The notes under the pieces are model-generated. The model made no database searches. It was not told the origin of the DNA and saw only the letters and a program-made list of their open reading frames with translations. From an uncultured Clostridia bacterium (GTDB lineage: Bacteria; Bacillota; Clostridia; RUG12999): 61,342 bases of DNA. The stretch is from assembly GCA_934792465.1 (NCBI GenBank), contig CAKVOK010000017.1, positions 1 to 61,342 of the forward strand, in the 5' to 3' direction. Below are positions 16,776 through 25,758 of the stretch, one piece after another (positions within the stretch are counted from its first letter, which is position 1; each line of letters opens with the position of its first letter). The translations under genes and the position numbers were made by a program.

Positions 16776-17750
16776 ATGGCAGAACTTAGATGGCATCCTT
16801 TGACAAAGGATTGGGTAATGGTAGCGTCAAACAGGCAGAACAGACCGCAGCAACCGAAAGACTGGTGTCCGTTTTGTCCGGGGTCGGGAAAAGTCCCCGA
16901 CAACTATGATGTATTGAGGTATAATAACGATTTTCCGGCACTCTCGCAGAATCCGCCGAAGCCGGATGATGTGGCGACGGATTTTTATAAAACAGCGCCG
17001 TCATACGGAAAATGTGAGGTTATACTTTATTCTCCGAACCATACAATAACGCTTCCGGAGCTTCCGACAGAGCATATCGAAAAGCTCGTTGATTTGTGGA
17101 CGGAACGTTTTGTTGAAATATCGAAAGATGAAAAAATCAAATATGTGTTTATATTCGAAAACAGGGGAGAAGCCGTGGGAACGACAATGCCTCATCCGCA
17201 CGGTCAGATTTACGGTTACAGCTTCGTACCGAAAAAAATCGAACTCGAACTTGCTTCGGCAAAGGAACATAAAGAAGAAACCGGCAGATGTATTTTCTGC
17301 GATATGGTGAAAGAAGAAAAATCATTCAAGGAGCGTGTGATTATAGAAAACGACAGCTTTATAACGTTTCTGCCGTTTTTCACCGAATACCCATACGGAA
17401 TGTACATAATGAGCAAAAATCACAGACAAAATCTTGCGGAATTTACAGCAAAGGAAAAACATGATTTCGCACAGATTTTAAAAGATACAACGGGAACGTT
17501 TGACGCACTCTTCGATATGACCTTCCCGTATATGATGTGTATGCATCAGAATCCCGTAAATACGGGCGATACGTCGGAATATTATCACTTCCACGTAGAA
17601 TTTTTCCCGCCGATGCGTTCAAAGGATAAGATTAAATTCAATGCATCGAGCGAAACCGGCGTTTGGGCACATTGCAACCCGACGGCACCGGAAGAAAAAG
17701 CCGTAGAACTGCGTGCGGCATACGAAAAATATTTAAAAAGCGGAAAGTAG
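16776..17750 (+). CDS. galT: Galactose-1-phosphate uridylyltransferase
   Basis: This 324-residue GalT swaps UMP between UDP-glucose and galactose-1-phosphate in the Leloir pathway. The N-terminal zinc or iron site is CPFCPGSGK. The catalytic histidine motif TTMPHPHGQIYGYSFVP is intact, and a second Cys pair (CIFCD) follows. The C-terminal half has PVNTGDTSEYYHFHVEFFPP. The length is normal for the class 1 enzyme. galK follows after eight bases, so the pair converts intracellular galactose to glucose-1-phosphate, given a UDP-galactose epimerase encoded elsewhere. Expression may be tuned by the leader hairpin at 16743-16758. Confidence 0.96.
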   Translation: MAELRWHPLTKDWVMVASNRQNRPQQPKDWCPFCPGSGKVPDNYDVLRYNNDFPALSQNPPKPDDVATDFYKTAPSYGKCEVILYSPNHTITLPELPTEHIEKLVDLWTERFVEISKDEKIKYVFIFENRGEAVGTTMPHPHGQIYGYSFVPKKIELELASAKEHKEETGRCIFCDMVKEEKSFKERVIIENDSFITFLPFFTEYPYGMYIMSKNHRQNLAEFTAKEKHDFAQILKDTTGTFDALFDMTFPYMMCMHQNPVNTGDTSEYYHFHVEFFPPMRSKDKIKFNASSETGVWAHCNPTAPEEKAVELRAAYEKYLKSGK

Positions 17751-17758
17751 GAGATAAA

Positions 17759-18940
17759 ATGGAACTTAATGCAATAAGGAAAAGATTTGAAGAAATATTC
17801 GGCGAGGGCGGAAACATAAGATTTTTTACTTCACCGGGACGTGTAAACATGATAGGCGAGCATACGGATTACAACGGAGGAGTTGTATTTCCTGCGGCTC
17901 TCACTATGAGAACGGTTATTGCGTTTCGTGAAAGAAACGACGATATAATAAAAATGGCTGCTACGGACCTTGACGTTTTGGTTGAGGCAGACATCGGCAA
18001 ACTGGCTGATTACAAAGACATCAAATGGGGAAATTATCAGCTCGGAATTGCCGATGAAATGAAAAAGGCCGGATATTATATAGGCGGCTGCGATATGCTT
18101 TTCGACGATACGACACCGCACGGCGGCGGACTTTCGTCATCTGCGGCAATAGAGGTTGCTACAGCACTGGCTTTTGCCACAATATCGAATGAGAAAAAAG
18201 GTATAAAAGAGCCGGTAGACATGATTGAAATGGCTAAGATTTCTCAAAAAGCGGAGCATGAGTACATAGGCGTTATGTGCGGTATAATGGATCAGTTTGC
18301 GTCTGCAATGGGCAAGAAAAATCATGCGATATATCTTGACTGTGCAACGCTTGATTATAAGCTTGTACCTCTTAATATAGAAGGTTGCCGTATAGTAATT
18401 TCAAATACAAAGAAGAAACGTTCGCTTGCGGATTCGAAATATAACGAAAGAAGAAGCGAATGTGAAGCGGCTGTTGAGATTCTTAAAAACAGTCTGCCGG
18501 GCATTACGTGCCTTGCAGATGTAGGTCCGGCAGATTTTGAAGCGCATAAATCCGAGATTGAAAACGAAACGGTAAGAAAACGTGCGGAACACGTAGTATA
18601 CGAAATCGACCGTGTTGTAAAGTCGGTTGACGCACTCGAAAAAAATGATATTGCGGAATTCGGACGTCTGATGAACGCTTCGCACGATTCTTTGAGAGAT
18701 TTGTATGAAGTAACGGGAATTGAACTCGATACTCTTGTTGAGGAAGCGAGAAAAATACCGGGTACGGTAGGTTCGAGAATGACGGGGGCAGGCTTCGGAG
18801 GCTGTACCGTAAGTATCGTAAAAGAAGAATACGTTGATGAGTTTATAGAAAAAGTCGGTGCGGTATATAAAGAAAAAATCGGATATCCGGCAGAGTTTTA
18901 CGTATCTGAAATAGGCGACGGCGGAAGAGAAATCAAATAA
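17759..18940 (+). CDS. galK: Galactokinase
   Basis: This 393-residue GHMP kinase phosphorylates galactose at C1 with ATP. Motif 1 is SPGRVNMIGEHTDYNGG (sugar-binding signature), motif 2 is the phosphate loop PHGGGLSSSAAIEVA, and motif 3 near the C-terminus is SRMTGAGFGGCTVSIV. The catalytic Asp lies in GIMDQFASAMG. The start at 17759 has AGGAG seven bases upstream; longer readings overlap galT. It works directly with galT, and no other Leloir gene is in the window. Confidence 0.97.
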   Translation: MELNAIRKRFEEIFGEGGNIRFFTSPGRVNMIGEHTDYNGGVVFPAALTMRTVIAFRERNDDIIKMAATDLDVLVEADIGKLADYKDIKWGNYQLGIADEMKKAGYYIGGCDMLFDDTTPHGGGLSSSAAIEVATALAFATISNEKKGIKEPVDMIEMAKISQKAEHEYIGVMCGIMDQFASAMGKKNHAIYLDCATLDYKLVPLNIEGCRIVISNTKKKRSLADSKYNERRSECEAAVEILKNSLPGITCLADVGPADFEAHKSEIENETVRKRAEHVVYEIDRVVKSVDALEKNDIAEFGRLMNASHDSLRDLYEVTGIELDTLVEEARKIPGTVGSRMTGAGFGGCTVSIVKEEYVDEFIEKVGAVYKEKIGYPAEFYVSEIGDGGREIK

Positions 18941-18959
18941 CGAATTGCAGGGATAAAGA

Positions 18960-20636
18960 GTGAAGAAGATAAAAACAAGTGCCTTGAAATGGGTAGTAAA
19001 AAATTCAAAATCTATATTTGCAATGCTTGCGATTATAATAGTTGTGAGCGTTATGCTTTCGCTTTGCGGTGTGATTCTGGCACTTGTTTCGAAGAATGTT
19101 ATCGATGCCGCAACGGGGCAGTCGGACGGCAGCTTTTTAAATGAGAGTATGAAGCTGTTCGCCGTTGTTGCGGCACAGATAGCTTTGCAGGCGGCGAGCA
19201 GCAATTTGCTTATCCGTGCGAACGGAACGTTGCTTATAAGGCTGAAAACGCTTGTTTTTTCAACGCTGCTGAGAAAGGACTGGCAGAGCGTAAGCGCATA
19301 CCATTCCGGAGATTTGCTCAACAGGATAAACAGCGACATAAATATTATAGTTACGGCGGTAACAAATATACTTCCGTCGTTTCTCTCGCTGATTACGAAG
19401 CTTGTTGCGGGATTTTATCTCTTGTTCAGGCTGGATTCCACATTTTCTATTATTGTTTTGGTGTGCGGTCCGATAATTGTTTTTGCTGCAAGAATTTACA
19501 GCAAAAAAATGAAAAAATATCATAAAATGGTGCAGGCGGCAGACGGCAAAACAAGCTCGTTTATGCAGGAAAGCATACAAAATATGCTTATGATAAAAGC
19601 GTTTGAAAGCGAAAAGTATATATCCGACAGCGCAGGAAAGCTGCAGACCGAAAGCTACCGTATAAAGATAAAAAGAAATACGATAAGCATATTTGCTAAT
19701 ATGGGACTCTATCTTATATTCTCGGCAAGCTACTATATTGCGCTTGCATGGGGCGCATACAGGCTGAAAACCGGTGTTATAACTTTCGGTACAATGACGG
19801 CGTTTTTGCAGCTGATAAACCAGGTTCAGACACCGTTTATGGGAATGTCCACACTGCTTCCGCAGTTTTACGGAATGTTGGCTTCGGCAGAGCGCCTGAT
19901 AGAACTCGAGGATTTGCCTGATGAAACGGAGTCGGCGGTGAATGCCGATGTAAAACATATTTATGAAAATATGCAGGGCATACAGATAAAAAACGTGTGC
20001 TTCGCCTGGGAAAACGAAAAGGAAAACATACTTCAAAATGCCGATTACTATATCAAAAAAGGCGAATTTGTCGCAATTGCCGGAACGTCCGGAGTCGGCA
20101 AAAGTACGCTTATAAAGCTTATACTCGGTATAATAAAACCGTCGGACGGCGAAATATATGTCGAAGCGGACAATAAAAAATATACTCTTGATAAGAGCAT
20201 GAGAGGTCTTTTTGCATATGTGCCGCAGGGCAATATGATTTTGTCCGGCACAATTAAAGACAATATAAGATTTTCAAATGCAGACGCTTCTGACGAGGAC
20301 GTATTAAATGCCGCAAGGGCGGCAGATATGGACGGATTCGTGAGCCAGCTGCCTAACGGGTATGATACCTTTGTCGGCGAGAGGGGAACCGGTCTTTCCG
20401 AGGGACAGGTTCAGCGAATAGCGATTGCCAGGGCGATTTTGTATAATGCGCCGATACTCCTGCTTGACGAATGTACCAGTGCACTTGATGAAAATACGGA
20501 GAAAAACGTGCTTGAAAATTTGAAGGCGATGAAAAACAGAACCTGTATAATTATATCGCATAAAAAAGCGGCGATTAAAGCTGCCGACAAAGTTATTACG
20601 CTTGTTGACGGAAAAATTGAAGAAATAAACGGGTGA
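18960..20636 (+). CDS. ABC transporter, fused permease and ATPase (exporter type)
   Basis: This 558-residue half-transporter has a six-helix membrane domain at about residues 15-310 and a C-terminal nucleotide-binding domain. The latter carries Walker A GTSGVGKSTLIKLIL, Q-loop AYVPQGNMIL, signature LSEGQVQRIAIARA (SEGQ rather than the usual SGGQ) and Walker B ILLLDECTSALDE. It should homodimerise. Exporters of this class move lipids, peptides or drugs; the substrate is unknown. It starts with GTG 19 bases after galK, so it is probably co-transcribed with the galactose genes, an unusual partnership since import, not export, is expected there. Confidence 0.9.
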   Translation: MKKIKTSALKWVVKNSKSIFAMLAIIIVVSVMLSLCGVILALVSKNVIDAATGQSDGSFLNESMKLFAVVAAQIALQAASSNLLIRANGTLLIRLKTLVFSTLLRKDWQSVSAYHSGDLLNRINSDINIIVTAVTNILPSFLSLITKLVAGFYLLFRLDSTFSIIVLVCGPIIVFAARIYSKKMKKYHKMVQAADGKTSSFMQESIQNMLMIKAFESEKYISDSAGKLQTESYRIKIKRNTISIFANMGLYLIFSASYYIALAWGAYRLKTGVITFGTMTAFLQLINQVQTPFMGMSTLLPQFYGMLASAERLIELEDLPDETESAVNADVKHIYENMQGIQIKNVCFAWENEKENILQNADYYIKKGEFVAIAGTSGVGKSTLIKLILGIIKPSDGEIYVEADNKKYTLDKSMRGLFAYVPQGNMILSGTIKDNIRFSNADASDEDVLNAARAADMDGFVSQLPNGYDTFVGERGTGLSEGQVQRIAIARAILYNAPILLLDECTSALDENTEKNVLENLKAMKNRTCIIISHKKAAIKAADKVITLVDGKIEEING

Positions 20637-20640
20637 CGTT

Positions 20641-21468
20641 ATGGATAATACGATTTTGGGATATATATCATCGGTAAATACTGCGGTGTGGATAATACCG
20701 CTCGTTATCATTGTATATATGCTGATAAAAAGAAAATTTAAGTTCAGACAGTTGGTTATGGGTATACTTTCGTATATGATGCTGTATGTTGTTCAGCAGT
20801 TGCTTTTGACAGCGGTGTCGCTGCCGTTCGGAAAGCTTGTCGGAGATAATACGGTGATTGCCGTGGCGATTTATGCGGTTGTTGTTCCGCCGGTTGCGGT
20901 GTTCGGAACATATTTGCTGTATAAACGTGTGATTGAAGATAAAGGCTGGTTCGGTGCGATAGGCTACGGCTTGGGACAAAGCTATGCTTTAATTATTTCG
21001 GAACTCGGAATGAAGCTTTTGAGTAATATGTTCATGGCTGTTATGATAACCGACGGCGGAGCGTCCGGGCTTTCGGGCGAACAGCTTGAAGTGTACAAAA
21101 ATGCGGAGGCAATGCTGAAATCGCAGACCGGAAGCTTTTATATATGTATCGGCATAGCGGCGGTTATGATATTTATTTTTAATATGGTAAATGTGCTTTT
21201 GGTAAGGAAAACGGAAGAAAGCGGGAAAAAATTTCCGATTATTTTATCATATGTTTTGTATACGCTTATGTATACTCTGTTTACGATTTCGGCATATGCA
21301 GGCATAGAAAACCTTATAGTTATAATTCTTATGATAGGCGTTATAGCGTTTTCGGTATATTATCTTACGAAATCATACGATACACAGGATACTTCGGACG
21401 AGTACATAAGCCGTCCTTCGCCGCTTCTCGGAAGAAATACGGATAAGCGTTATCGCAAGAAAAAATAA
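20641..21468 (+). CDS. Polytopic membrane protein, possibly YhfC/CAAX-protease-like
   Basis: This 275-residue protein has about seven spanning segments and a basic, serine-rich cytoplasmic tail (RPSPLLGRNTDKRYRKKK). The arrangement and the segment LLYKRVIEDKGWFGAIGYGL followed by GQSYALII resemble the YhfC intramembrane protease-like family. That family's paired glutamates before the Arg-Tyr motif are missing, since PPVAVFGTYLLYK stands there. If related, it is probably not an active protease. It begins four bases after the ABC exporter and may be its partner or immunity-like accessory. Family assignment is tentative; the membrane topology is clear. Confidence 0.5.
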   Translation: MDNTILGYISSVNTAVWIIPLVIIVYMLIKRKFKFRQLVMGILSYMMLYVVQQLLLTAVSLPFGKLVGDNTVIAVAIYAVVVPPVAVFGTYLLYKRVIEDKGWFGAIGYGLGQSYALIISELGMKLLSNMFMAVMITDGGASGLSGEQLEVYKNAEAMLKSQTGSFYICIGIAAVMIFIFNMVNVLLVRKTEESGKKFPIILSYVLYTLMYTLFTISAYAGIENLIVIILMIGVIAFSVYYLTKSYDTQDTSDEYISRPSPLLGRNTDKRYRKKK

Positions 21469-21491
21469 AAGATAAAGATAAGGAGATTATT

Positions 21492-22289
21492 ATGGATATT
21501 AAAAAATATATGAAAAATGAGAACGAAAAACCGCTTGACAATATAGTTTCAAACGGCGGAATGTGCGCTTGCTTCAGAAAAATCGGCTGCATAGGCGACA
21601 GCCTTTCTTCGGGCGAGCTTGAAGCTTTTGAAAACGGAACAAAGAGCTTCCATGATTATTTTGAATATTCGTGGGGACAGTTTATAGCACGTGATGCCGG
21701 CTGTGAGGTTCTGAACTTTTCAAGGGGCGGCATGAGCGCAAAAGAATATTGCATAAGCTTTGCCGACGAACGGGGATTTTGGAATCCGGATTTAAGATGT
21801 CAGGCGTATATTATAGCGCTCGGAGTAAACGATGTTTCACAAATGCTTGCAGGGGAGATGGAACTCGGCTCGGCTGAAGATATAAATCCGCAGAATTACA
21901 GCTTAAATAAGCCTACGTTTGCCGGGTTTTACGGTACAATCATAAGCAAATACCGGGAGATACAGCCTCATGCCAAATTTTTCCTTGTGAATATGCCGAA
22001 CAACCGTCCGGACGAAAAGAGAAATGAGCTGTATGGTCGTCATGCTGAGCTTTTATATGAGATAGCAAAGCTGTTCAGCAACTGCTATATTATAGATTTA
22101 AGAAAATATGCGCCGAAATATGATGAGGAATTCAAAAAAGCATTTTTTGTCGGCACTCATATGAATGTTCAGGGTTATAGGCTTACGGCGCTTATGATAG
22201 AATCTTATATTGATTATATTATAAGAAATAATCCGGAAGAATTTGCACAAATCGGATTTATCGGGAAAATGCATTATTACGGAGAATAA
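21492..22289 (+). CDS. SGNH/GDSL-type hydrolase
   Basis: This 265-residue protein has no signal peptide and carries the blocks of the SGNH superfamily. Block I is CIGDSLSSGE with the nucleophile Ser, block III is IALGVNDVSQ with the oxyanion Asn, and block V is GTHMNVQGYRL with the catalytic His. Family members are esterases or lipases, and in glycan loci they often remove acetyl groups from sugars. It is the last gene of the galactose/ABC block, starts behind AAGGAG, and is followed by the terminator at 22296-22337. An intracellular deacetylase of imported oligosaccharides is a reasonable inference. Confidence 0.85.
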   Translation: MDIKKYMKNENEKPLDNIVSNGGMCACFRKIGCIGDSLSSGELEAFENGTKSFHDYFEYSWGQFIARDAGCEVLNFSRGGMSAKEYCISFADERGFWNPDLRCQAYIIALGVNDVSQMLAGEMELGSAEDINPQNYSLNKPTFAGFYGTIISKYREIQPHAKFFLVNMPNNRPDEKRNELYGRHAELLYEIAKLFSNCYIIDLRKYAPKYDEEFKKAFFVGTHMNVQGYRLTALMIESYIDYIIRNNPEEFAQIGFIGKMHYYGE

Positions 22290-22295
22290 TAGTTT

Positions 22296-22337
22296 GAGGG
22301 TGTTGCAAAACGATTTCATTTTACAGCACCCTCTTTT
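22296..22337 (+). terminator. Terminator after the SGNH hydrolase gene
   Basis: GAGGGTGTTG (22296-22305) pairs with CAGCACCCTC (22324-22333), followed by TTTT. A near twin with the same loop orientation lies at 52141-52186, next to the other copy of the mobile repeat. Confidence 0.8.
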
Positions 22338-22599
22338 GGGACTTTAGAAAAATAGTGCAGAATGGACAAACTGAGCAAAAGCAAGGCTACGTCCTTGCTT
22401 TTGGTACCCGAAGGCGTATGTGTATACGTCGAGTGGCGAAGTTTGTTCATAGCATAAAGCAATATTTATTTTAGAAATTCGTTCTCAAACGAATTTCAAC
22501 ATCTGTTTTAATTCATTTTGTACATTTGGGTGTTCTCACTTATACCATTATATCGGCATTTTCTTGCTTTATGCGGTCTGTGCATTTTGCTAAAGCCCC
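22338..22599. mobile_element. Non-coding terminal-inverted-repeat element (MITE-like), copy 1
   Basis: The element runs from GGGACTTTAGAAAAAT to CTAAAGCCCC, with imperfect terminal inverted repeats of about 20 bases. It has no open frame. An inverted copy lies at 51911-52139 with roughly 95 percent visual identity. Copy 1 carries an extra segment of about 31 bases (near 22375-22405) that is itself a perfect 11-base hairpin. The element lies between the SGNH terminator and the stop codon of the convergent serine hydrolase gene. It looks like a miniature element mobilised in trans. Confidence 0.75.
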
Positions 22600-22605
22600 A
22601 TCTTT

Positions 22606-23784
22606 TTATCTGCTCATGCAGGAGTATACAACGTTCCTTAAACGCGGCTGATAATATTCCTCACGGGGGTTAAGCATATGGTGAGAGTAAAAATATGAAA
22701 ATCCTGCCTGTGTATCTGCGAGCATTGTAGCACCGGCAGCACCTCCCCAGCCGAATTCGCCGATATTTCCGTTTGAACCGCCTCCGGCACAGTCAATCAT
22801 AGTTCTTACACCAAGACCGTAGCCGTATCCTTTAAGCTGCGACCAGTTGAAGTCTTTGCGGAGCTCGGCACTTAATTGGTTGGTTTTAAGGAGATTAACC
22901 GTTGAGGAGGAAAGGATTCGTTCGCCGTTTGCGGCTTTTCCGCCGTTGGCAAGGGCGTTTGCAAATTTTGCGTAGTCGCCGACGCTTACAACAATCCCTG
23001 CACCGCCGCTGTCGTAATTTCTGCCGAATTCAAAGCCGCATTCTTTTCCGGCATTTTCGATATAACCTTTCCCGTCGGGGGTTTTTTGCTGTGCCGATAC
23101 GAAATCTATGTCACGGTCGTTAAGCTTGTATATGTATTGTTCAGCCATTCTTGATTTGATTTCTTCGTTACGGTGGTAATAAATATCCGTTACGCCGATA
23201 GGCTCAAATATATTTTTCTTTACATATTCCGAAAAACGCATACCCGAGATTGATTCCACAAGACCGGCGAGAATATCGTGGCACAGACTGTAATTCCAGT
23301 GCGTGCCGGGTTCAAAGTTCAAATCCTTTTCGGCAAGGCATTTAACTACGGTAAGCGTGTCGCAGCCGCCGTTTGTAATCTCTTTGGCTTTTTGAATTTC
23401 TTTGCAGCTTGTATCGTAATCAAATCCTGCCGTCATGGTAAATAAATTGGCAATAGTTATCGGATTTTTTGCCTTTATTCTTTCGCCGTCTGCGGTTTTT
23501 ACGTACATATCTTTAAATTCCGGTATGTATTCATAAAGAGGGTCGCTGAGCAGAAATATACCCTGCTCATAAAGCTGCAGTGCGGCGGTTACCGTAGCAA
23601 TCTTTGAACACGAATATATGTTCAGAAGCTCCGAACCGTCCATCGGTGTTTTGTCTTCAAGGCTGCGGAAACCGGCAGAATATTTGAATATTTCTTCATT
23701 GTTGTAATACAGGCTTATGGAATTGCCCGGAATACCCTGTGCGACAAGCGAATCCATAAAAGCCTTAAGCATATCGAATTTCAT
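22606..23784 (-). CDS. Serine hydrolase, class C beta-lactamase/esterase family
   Basis: This 392-residue protein has the penicillin-binding-like fold. The nucleophile motif S-x-x-K is present as SCSKIAT and the second motif is WNYSLCHD (Tyr-x-x in place of Y-x-N). The third reads GEFGWGGAAGA, the W-G-G form typical of EstB-like esterases rather than the K-T-G of lactamases. There is no signal peptide, so it acts in the cytoplasm. It probably de-esterifies a glycan-derived substrate. It lies 21 bases after the lyase gene on the same strand, behind AAGGAG, so the two form one operon. Confidence 0.85.
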   Translation of the reverse strand: MKFDMLKAFMDSLVAQGIPGNSISLYYNNEEIFKYSAGFRSLEDKTPMDGSELLNIYSCSKIATVTAALQLYEQGIFLLSDPLYEYIPEFKDMYVKTADGERIKAKNPITIANLFTMTAGFDYDTSCKEIQKAKEITNGGCDTLTVVKCLAEKDLNFEPGTHWNYSLCHDILAGLVESISGMRFSEYVKKNIFEPIGVTDIYYHRNEEIKSRMAEQYIYKLNDRDIDFVSAQQKTPDGKGYIENAGKECGFEFGRNYDSGGAGIVVSVGDYAKFANALANGGKAANGERILSSSTVNLLKTNQLSAELRKDFNWSQLKGYGYGLGVRTMIDCAGGGSNGNIGEFGWGGAAGATMLADTQAGFSYFYSHHMLNPREEYYQPRLRNVVYSCMSR

Positions 23785-23805
23785 GTTAATCTCCTTATCT
23801 GTTCT

Positions 23806-25482
23806 TTATAGTACAAATTCAATTTCAAAGAATGTACCGCCGACCGTATAATCAATAAGCCACACGGTAATATCTTCGCTGTGATGTCCCTTTATATCTT
23901 CCGATTTTATAGTAGGAACAGAATCGCTTTTTAATGTGATTCCGCCGAAAGTCACTTTGCCGTCCGATATTTCGGGTTTTATAAGACTTATAAATCTTTC
24001 CGTTACGGAATGTTGTGCATTATCCGAAAAGACAAAATTGTCGGAAAGCTTCACGGAACTGTCCGTCAGCTTAAATGAACGTCCTATTTCAACGGGAACG
24101 TCATATGCGTTTTTTATAATCTGAGAAAATGTTTCGCCGTCATGCTTCGTAATTTCCCCGATACAATCCGCACCGAAATTCTGCGAATGTCCGTCAATTA
24201 TAGGGACGCTGTGCCCGAGAGAGGAATTGACAAGATATTTATAACGGTATTGTGAGAAATAATCTCTTGTATATTCTCCGTGACCTATATCGGCAAGCAA
24301 CTGTTCTTTATCGTTTGCAATAATAAAGCTTCCGAGGTCGTTGTGGTTGTGCGGTTCGTCGTTGTTTCCGCCTTTTGCCGCAAAAGCATAACGGTCTTTT
24401 TTGTTGATGTACCAACCGGCATTTTCAAAATATGTTATTCCGCATACCGAATCCATAGGCTTTTTGAATGAGCTGTCCGACCATGCGAAATCACGTATAA
24501 TTCTTGCAAAACGGTAGCAGCTGTCTTCGGAAGGCACTTGTATGTATTTGTTGTCCGGTATGGTTACCTTGATGTATCTGTGCGCAAGGTAATGAGTTAT
24601 TCCGGCATTGAACATGCTTGACCTTCCGCTGTCCGAAAAGCTTACGGTGATGTTGTTTTTCAGGAATATATTTTGCTGAAATTGTGCAATGTTTTTTACT
24701 TTTTCGGTGTCGAACAGGTCGACTTCTCCGTCCGTAAACTCTTTAAGCATATCGGCGAAGCATACGAAATAGCCGAAACCGTATTGCCAGTAATCGATAC
24801 CCTCAAGACAGCAGCCGTCATCGCCGTAGCCGCTTAGGAAGCATTGTATGGTTTGCAGCAAGCGGCTTTGAATATTTTTAAAACGCTGCGGCGCCATGTA
24901 CATATAAGCCATTCCCACACTGCCGCCGCATACCGCCGCCCAGTTGTTGTCACCGGTTTCCCACCAATAAGTGTGCGTTTCGTATGAATCGAAAATTCTT
25001 ATTTCAAGCTCTTTTTTTATACGGTCTTTCGTTAAATCGGAAAGAACGTTTTCAAGCAGAATATATATTTCACTTAGTGCTTGAGCGGTTTCCGCCGCAA
25101 AGAGGTCTATCCAAACCTGCTGGTCGCCGAGCTTGGCATTTTTGTCCACGTGTGCAGGGAGTGCCCATGAATATTCGTCGCATACCGCCCATATAACGTC
25201 CTCAAGTCTTGTTAAATATTCTTGTTTTTCATATATTAGGTAGAGAATTGTACAGCAGCAAAGCTCCGCACGTCTGCGATAGTATAAAGTCTGGTATTCT
25301 TTTCTCGAACCGGTTTCGTAAAACAGCTTCCATACGGAATACGGCAGTGCCGGTATTTCCGCTGAGCTTAATTCGCTGTATGTATTTTTAATATCGTCAA
25401 GCATACCGGTGTAAAATGTATCGTTAGGCACTTTTTTGAACTTTTCGATATACTTTTTAAGATACGGTTTTTCATTATTCAT
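23806..25482 (-). CDS. Heparinase II/III-like polysaccharide lyase
   Basis: This 558-residue protein has an N-terminal alpha/alpha toroid (to about residue 330; WWETGDNNWAAVCGGSVGM is typical) and a C-terminal beta-sandwich opened by the family motif EPHNHNDLGSFII, whose His and Asn residues are characteristic of the heparinase II/III superfamily. These enzymes cleave uronic-acid-containing polymers by beta-elimination. No signal peptide is present, so the substrate is an imported oligosaccharide. The start at 25482 has TTGGAGG upstream. It is divergent from the AraC regulator and has its own promoter at 25524-25552. The exact PL family and substrate are not decided. Confidence 0.85.
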   Translation of the reverse strand: MNNEKPYLKKYIEKFKKVPNDTFYTGMLDDIKNTYSELSSAEIPALPYSVWKLFYETGSRKEYQTLYYRRRAELCCCTILYLIYEKQEYLTRLEDVIWAVCDEYSWALPAHVDKNAKLGDQQVWIDLFAAETAQALSEIYILLENVLSDLTKDRIKKELEIRIFDSYETHTYWWETGDNNWAAVCGGSVGMAYMYMAPQRFKNIQSRLLQTIQCFLSGYGDDGCCLEGIDYWQYGFGYFVCFADMLKEFTDGEVDLFDTEKVKNIAQFQQNIFLKNNITVSFSDSGRSSMFNAGITHYLAHRYIKVTIPDNKYIQVPSEDSCYRFARIIRDFAWSDSSFKKPMDSVCGITYFENAGWYINKKDRYAFAAKGGNNDEPHNHNDLGSFIIANDKEQLLADIGHGEYTRDYFSQYRYKYLVNSSLGHSVPIIDGHSQNFGADCIGEITKHDGETFSQIIKNAYDVPVEIGRSFKLTDSSVKLSDNFVFSDNAQHSVTERFISLIKPEISDGKVTFGGITLKSDSVPTIKSEDIKGHHSEDITVWLIDYTVGGTFFEIEFVL

Positions 25483-25523
25483 GAGTGATTCCTCCAAGTG
25501 TATTCCACAGTTTTTTTTTATGT

Positions 25524-25552
25524 AGTATATCATAAAAAATATTTATTGTCAA
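25524..25552 (-). promoter_or_regulatory. Promoter of the lyase-hydrolase operon
   Basis: On the minus strand TTGACA (25547-25552) and TATACT (25524-25529) are 17 bases apart. It lies about 20 bases from the 38-base putative AraC site, so divergent control is possible. Confidence 0.8.
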
Positions 25553-25569
25553 GTGCAAAAGCAAGGATT

Positions 25570-25607
25570 GCAGTTTCGGACACATAATACAGCAACAAAG
25601 AATATTG
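25570..25607 (+). promoter_or_regulatory. Candidate AraC operator, copy 1
   Basis: This 38-base sequence (begins GCAGTTTCGGACACATAATA) matches 26629-26666 at 33 positions and nothing else noticed in the window. Its last three bases are the TTG of a -35 box in both places, the geometry expected for an activator contacting sigma. Confidence 0.7.
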
Positions 25608-25633
25608 AAAATGGAATATACTTATTATATAAT
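25605..25633 (+). promoter_or_regulatory. araC promoter P1
   Basis: TTGAAA at 25605-25610 and TATAAT at 25628-25633 are 17 bases apart, with the candidate operator directly upstream and overlapping the -35. Confidence 0.7.
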
Positions 25634-25680
25634 ATAATTGAAATTATGTTTCATTGGGAATATTTACAAGAAAATTATTA

Positions 25681-25709
25681 TTGACAATAAATATTACAAA
25701 TTGTATAAT
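25681..25709 (+). promoter_or_regulatory. araC promoter P2
   Basis: TTGACA at 25681-25686 and TATAAT at 25704-25709 are 17 bases apart. This is a full consensus promoter without the operator next to it, so P2 may give basal expression and P1 the regulated part. Confidence 0.75.
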
Positions 25710-25758
25710 AGAGGTGGATAAACAAAATTAAAAATAACGGAAAGGAATGGTCATAAAC

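Noticed and set aside
18960..20636. ABC protein as the ATPase of the CUT1 importer
   Set aside because: It is a fused exporter with its own membrane domain and lies in a different operon.
22338..22599. Degenerate insertion sequence with a transposase
   Set aside because: The element is too short for a transposase and neither strand shows transposase-like text.
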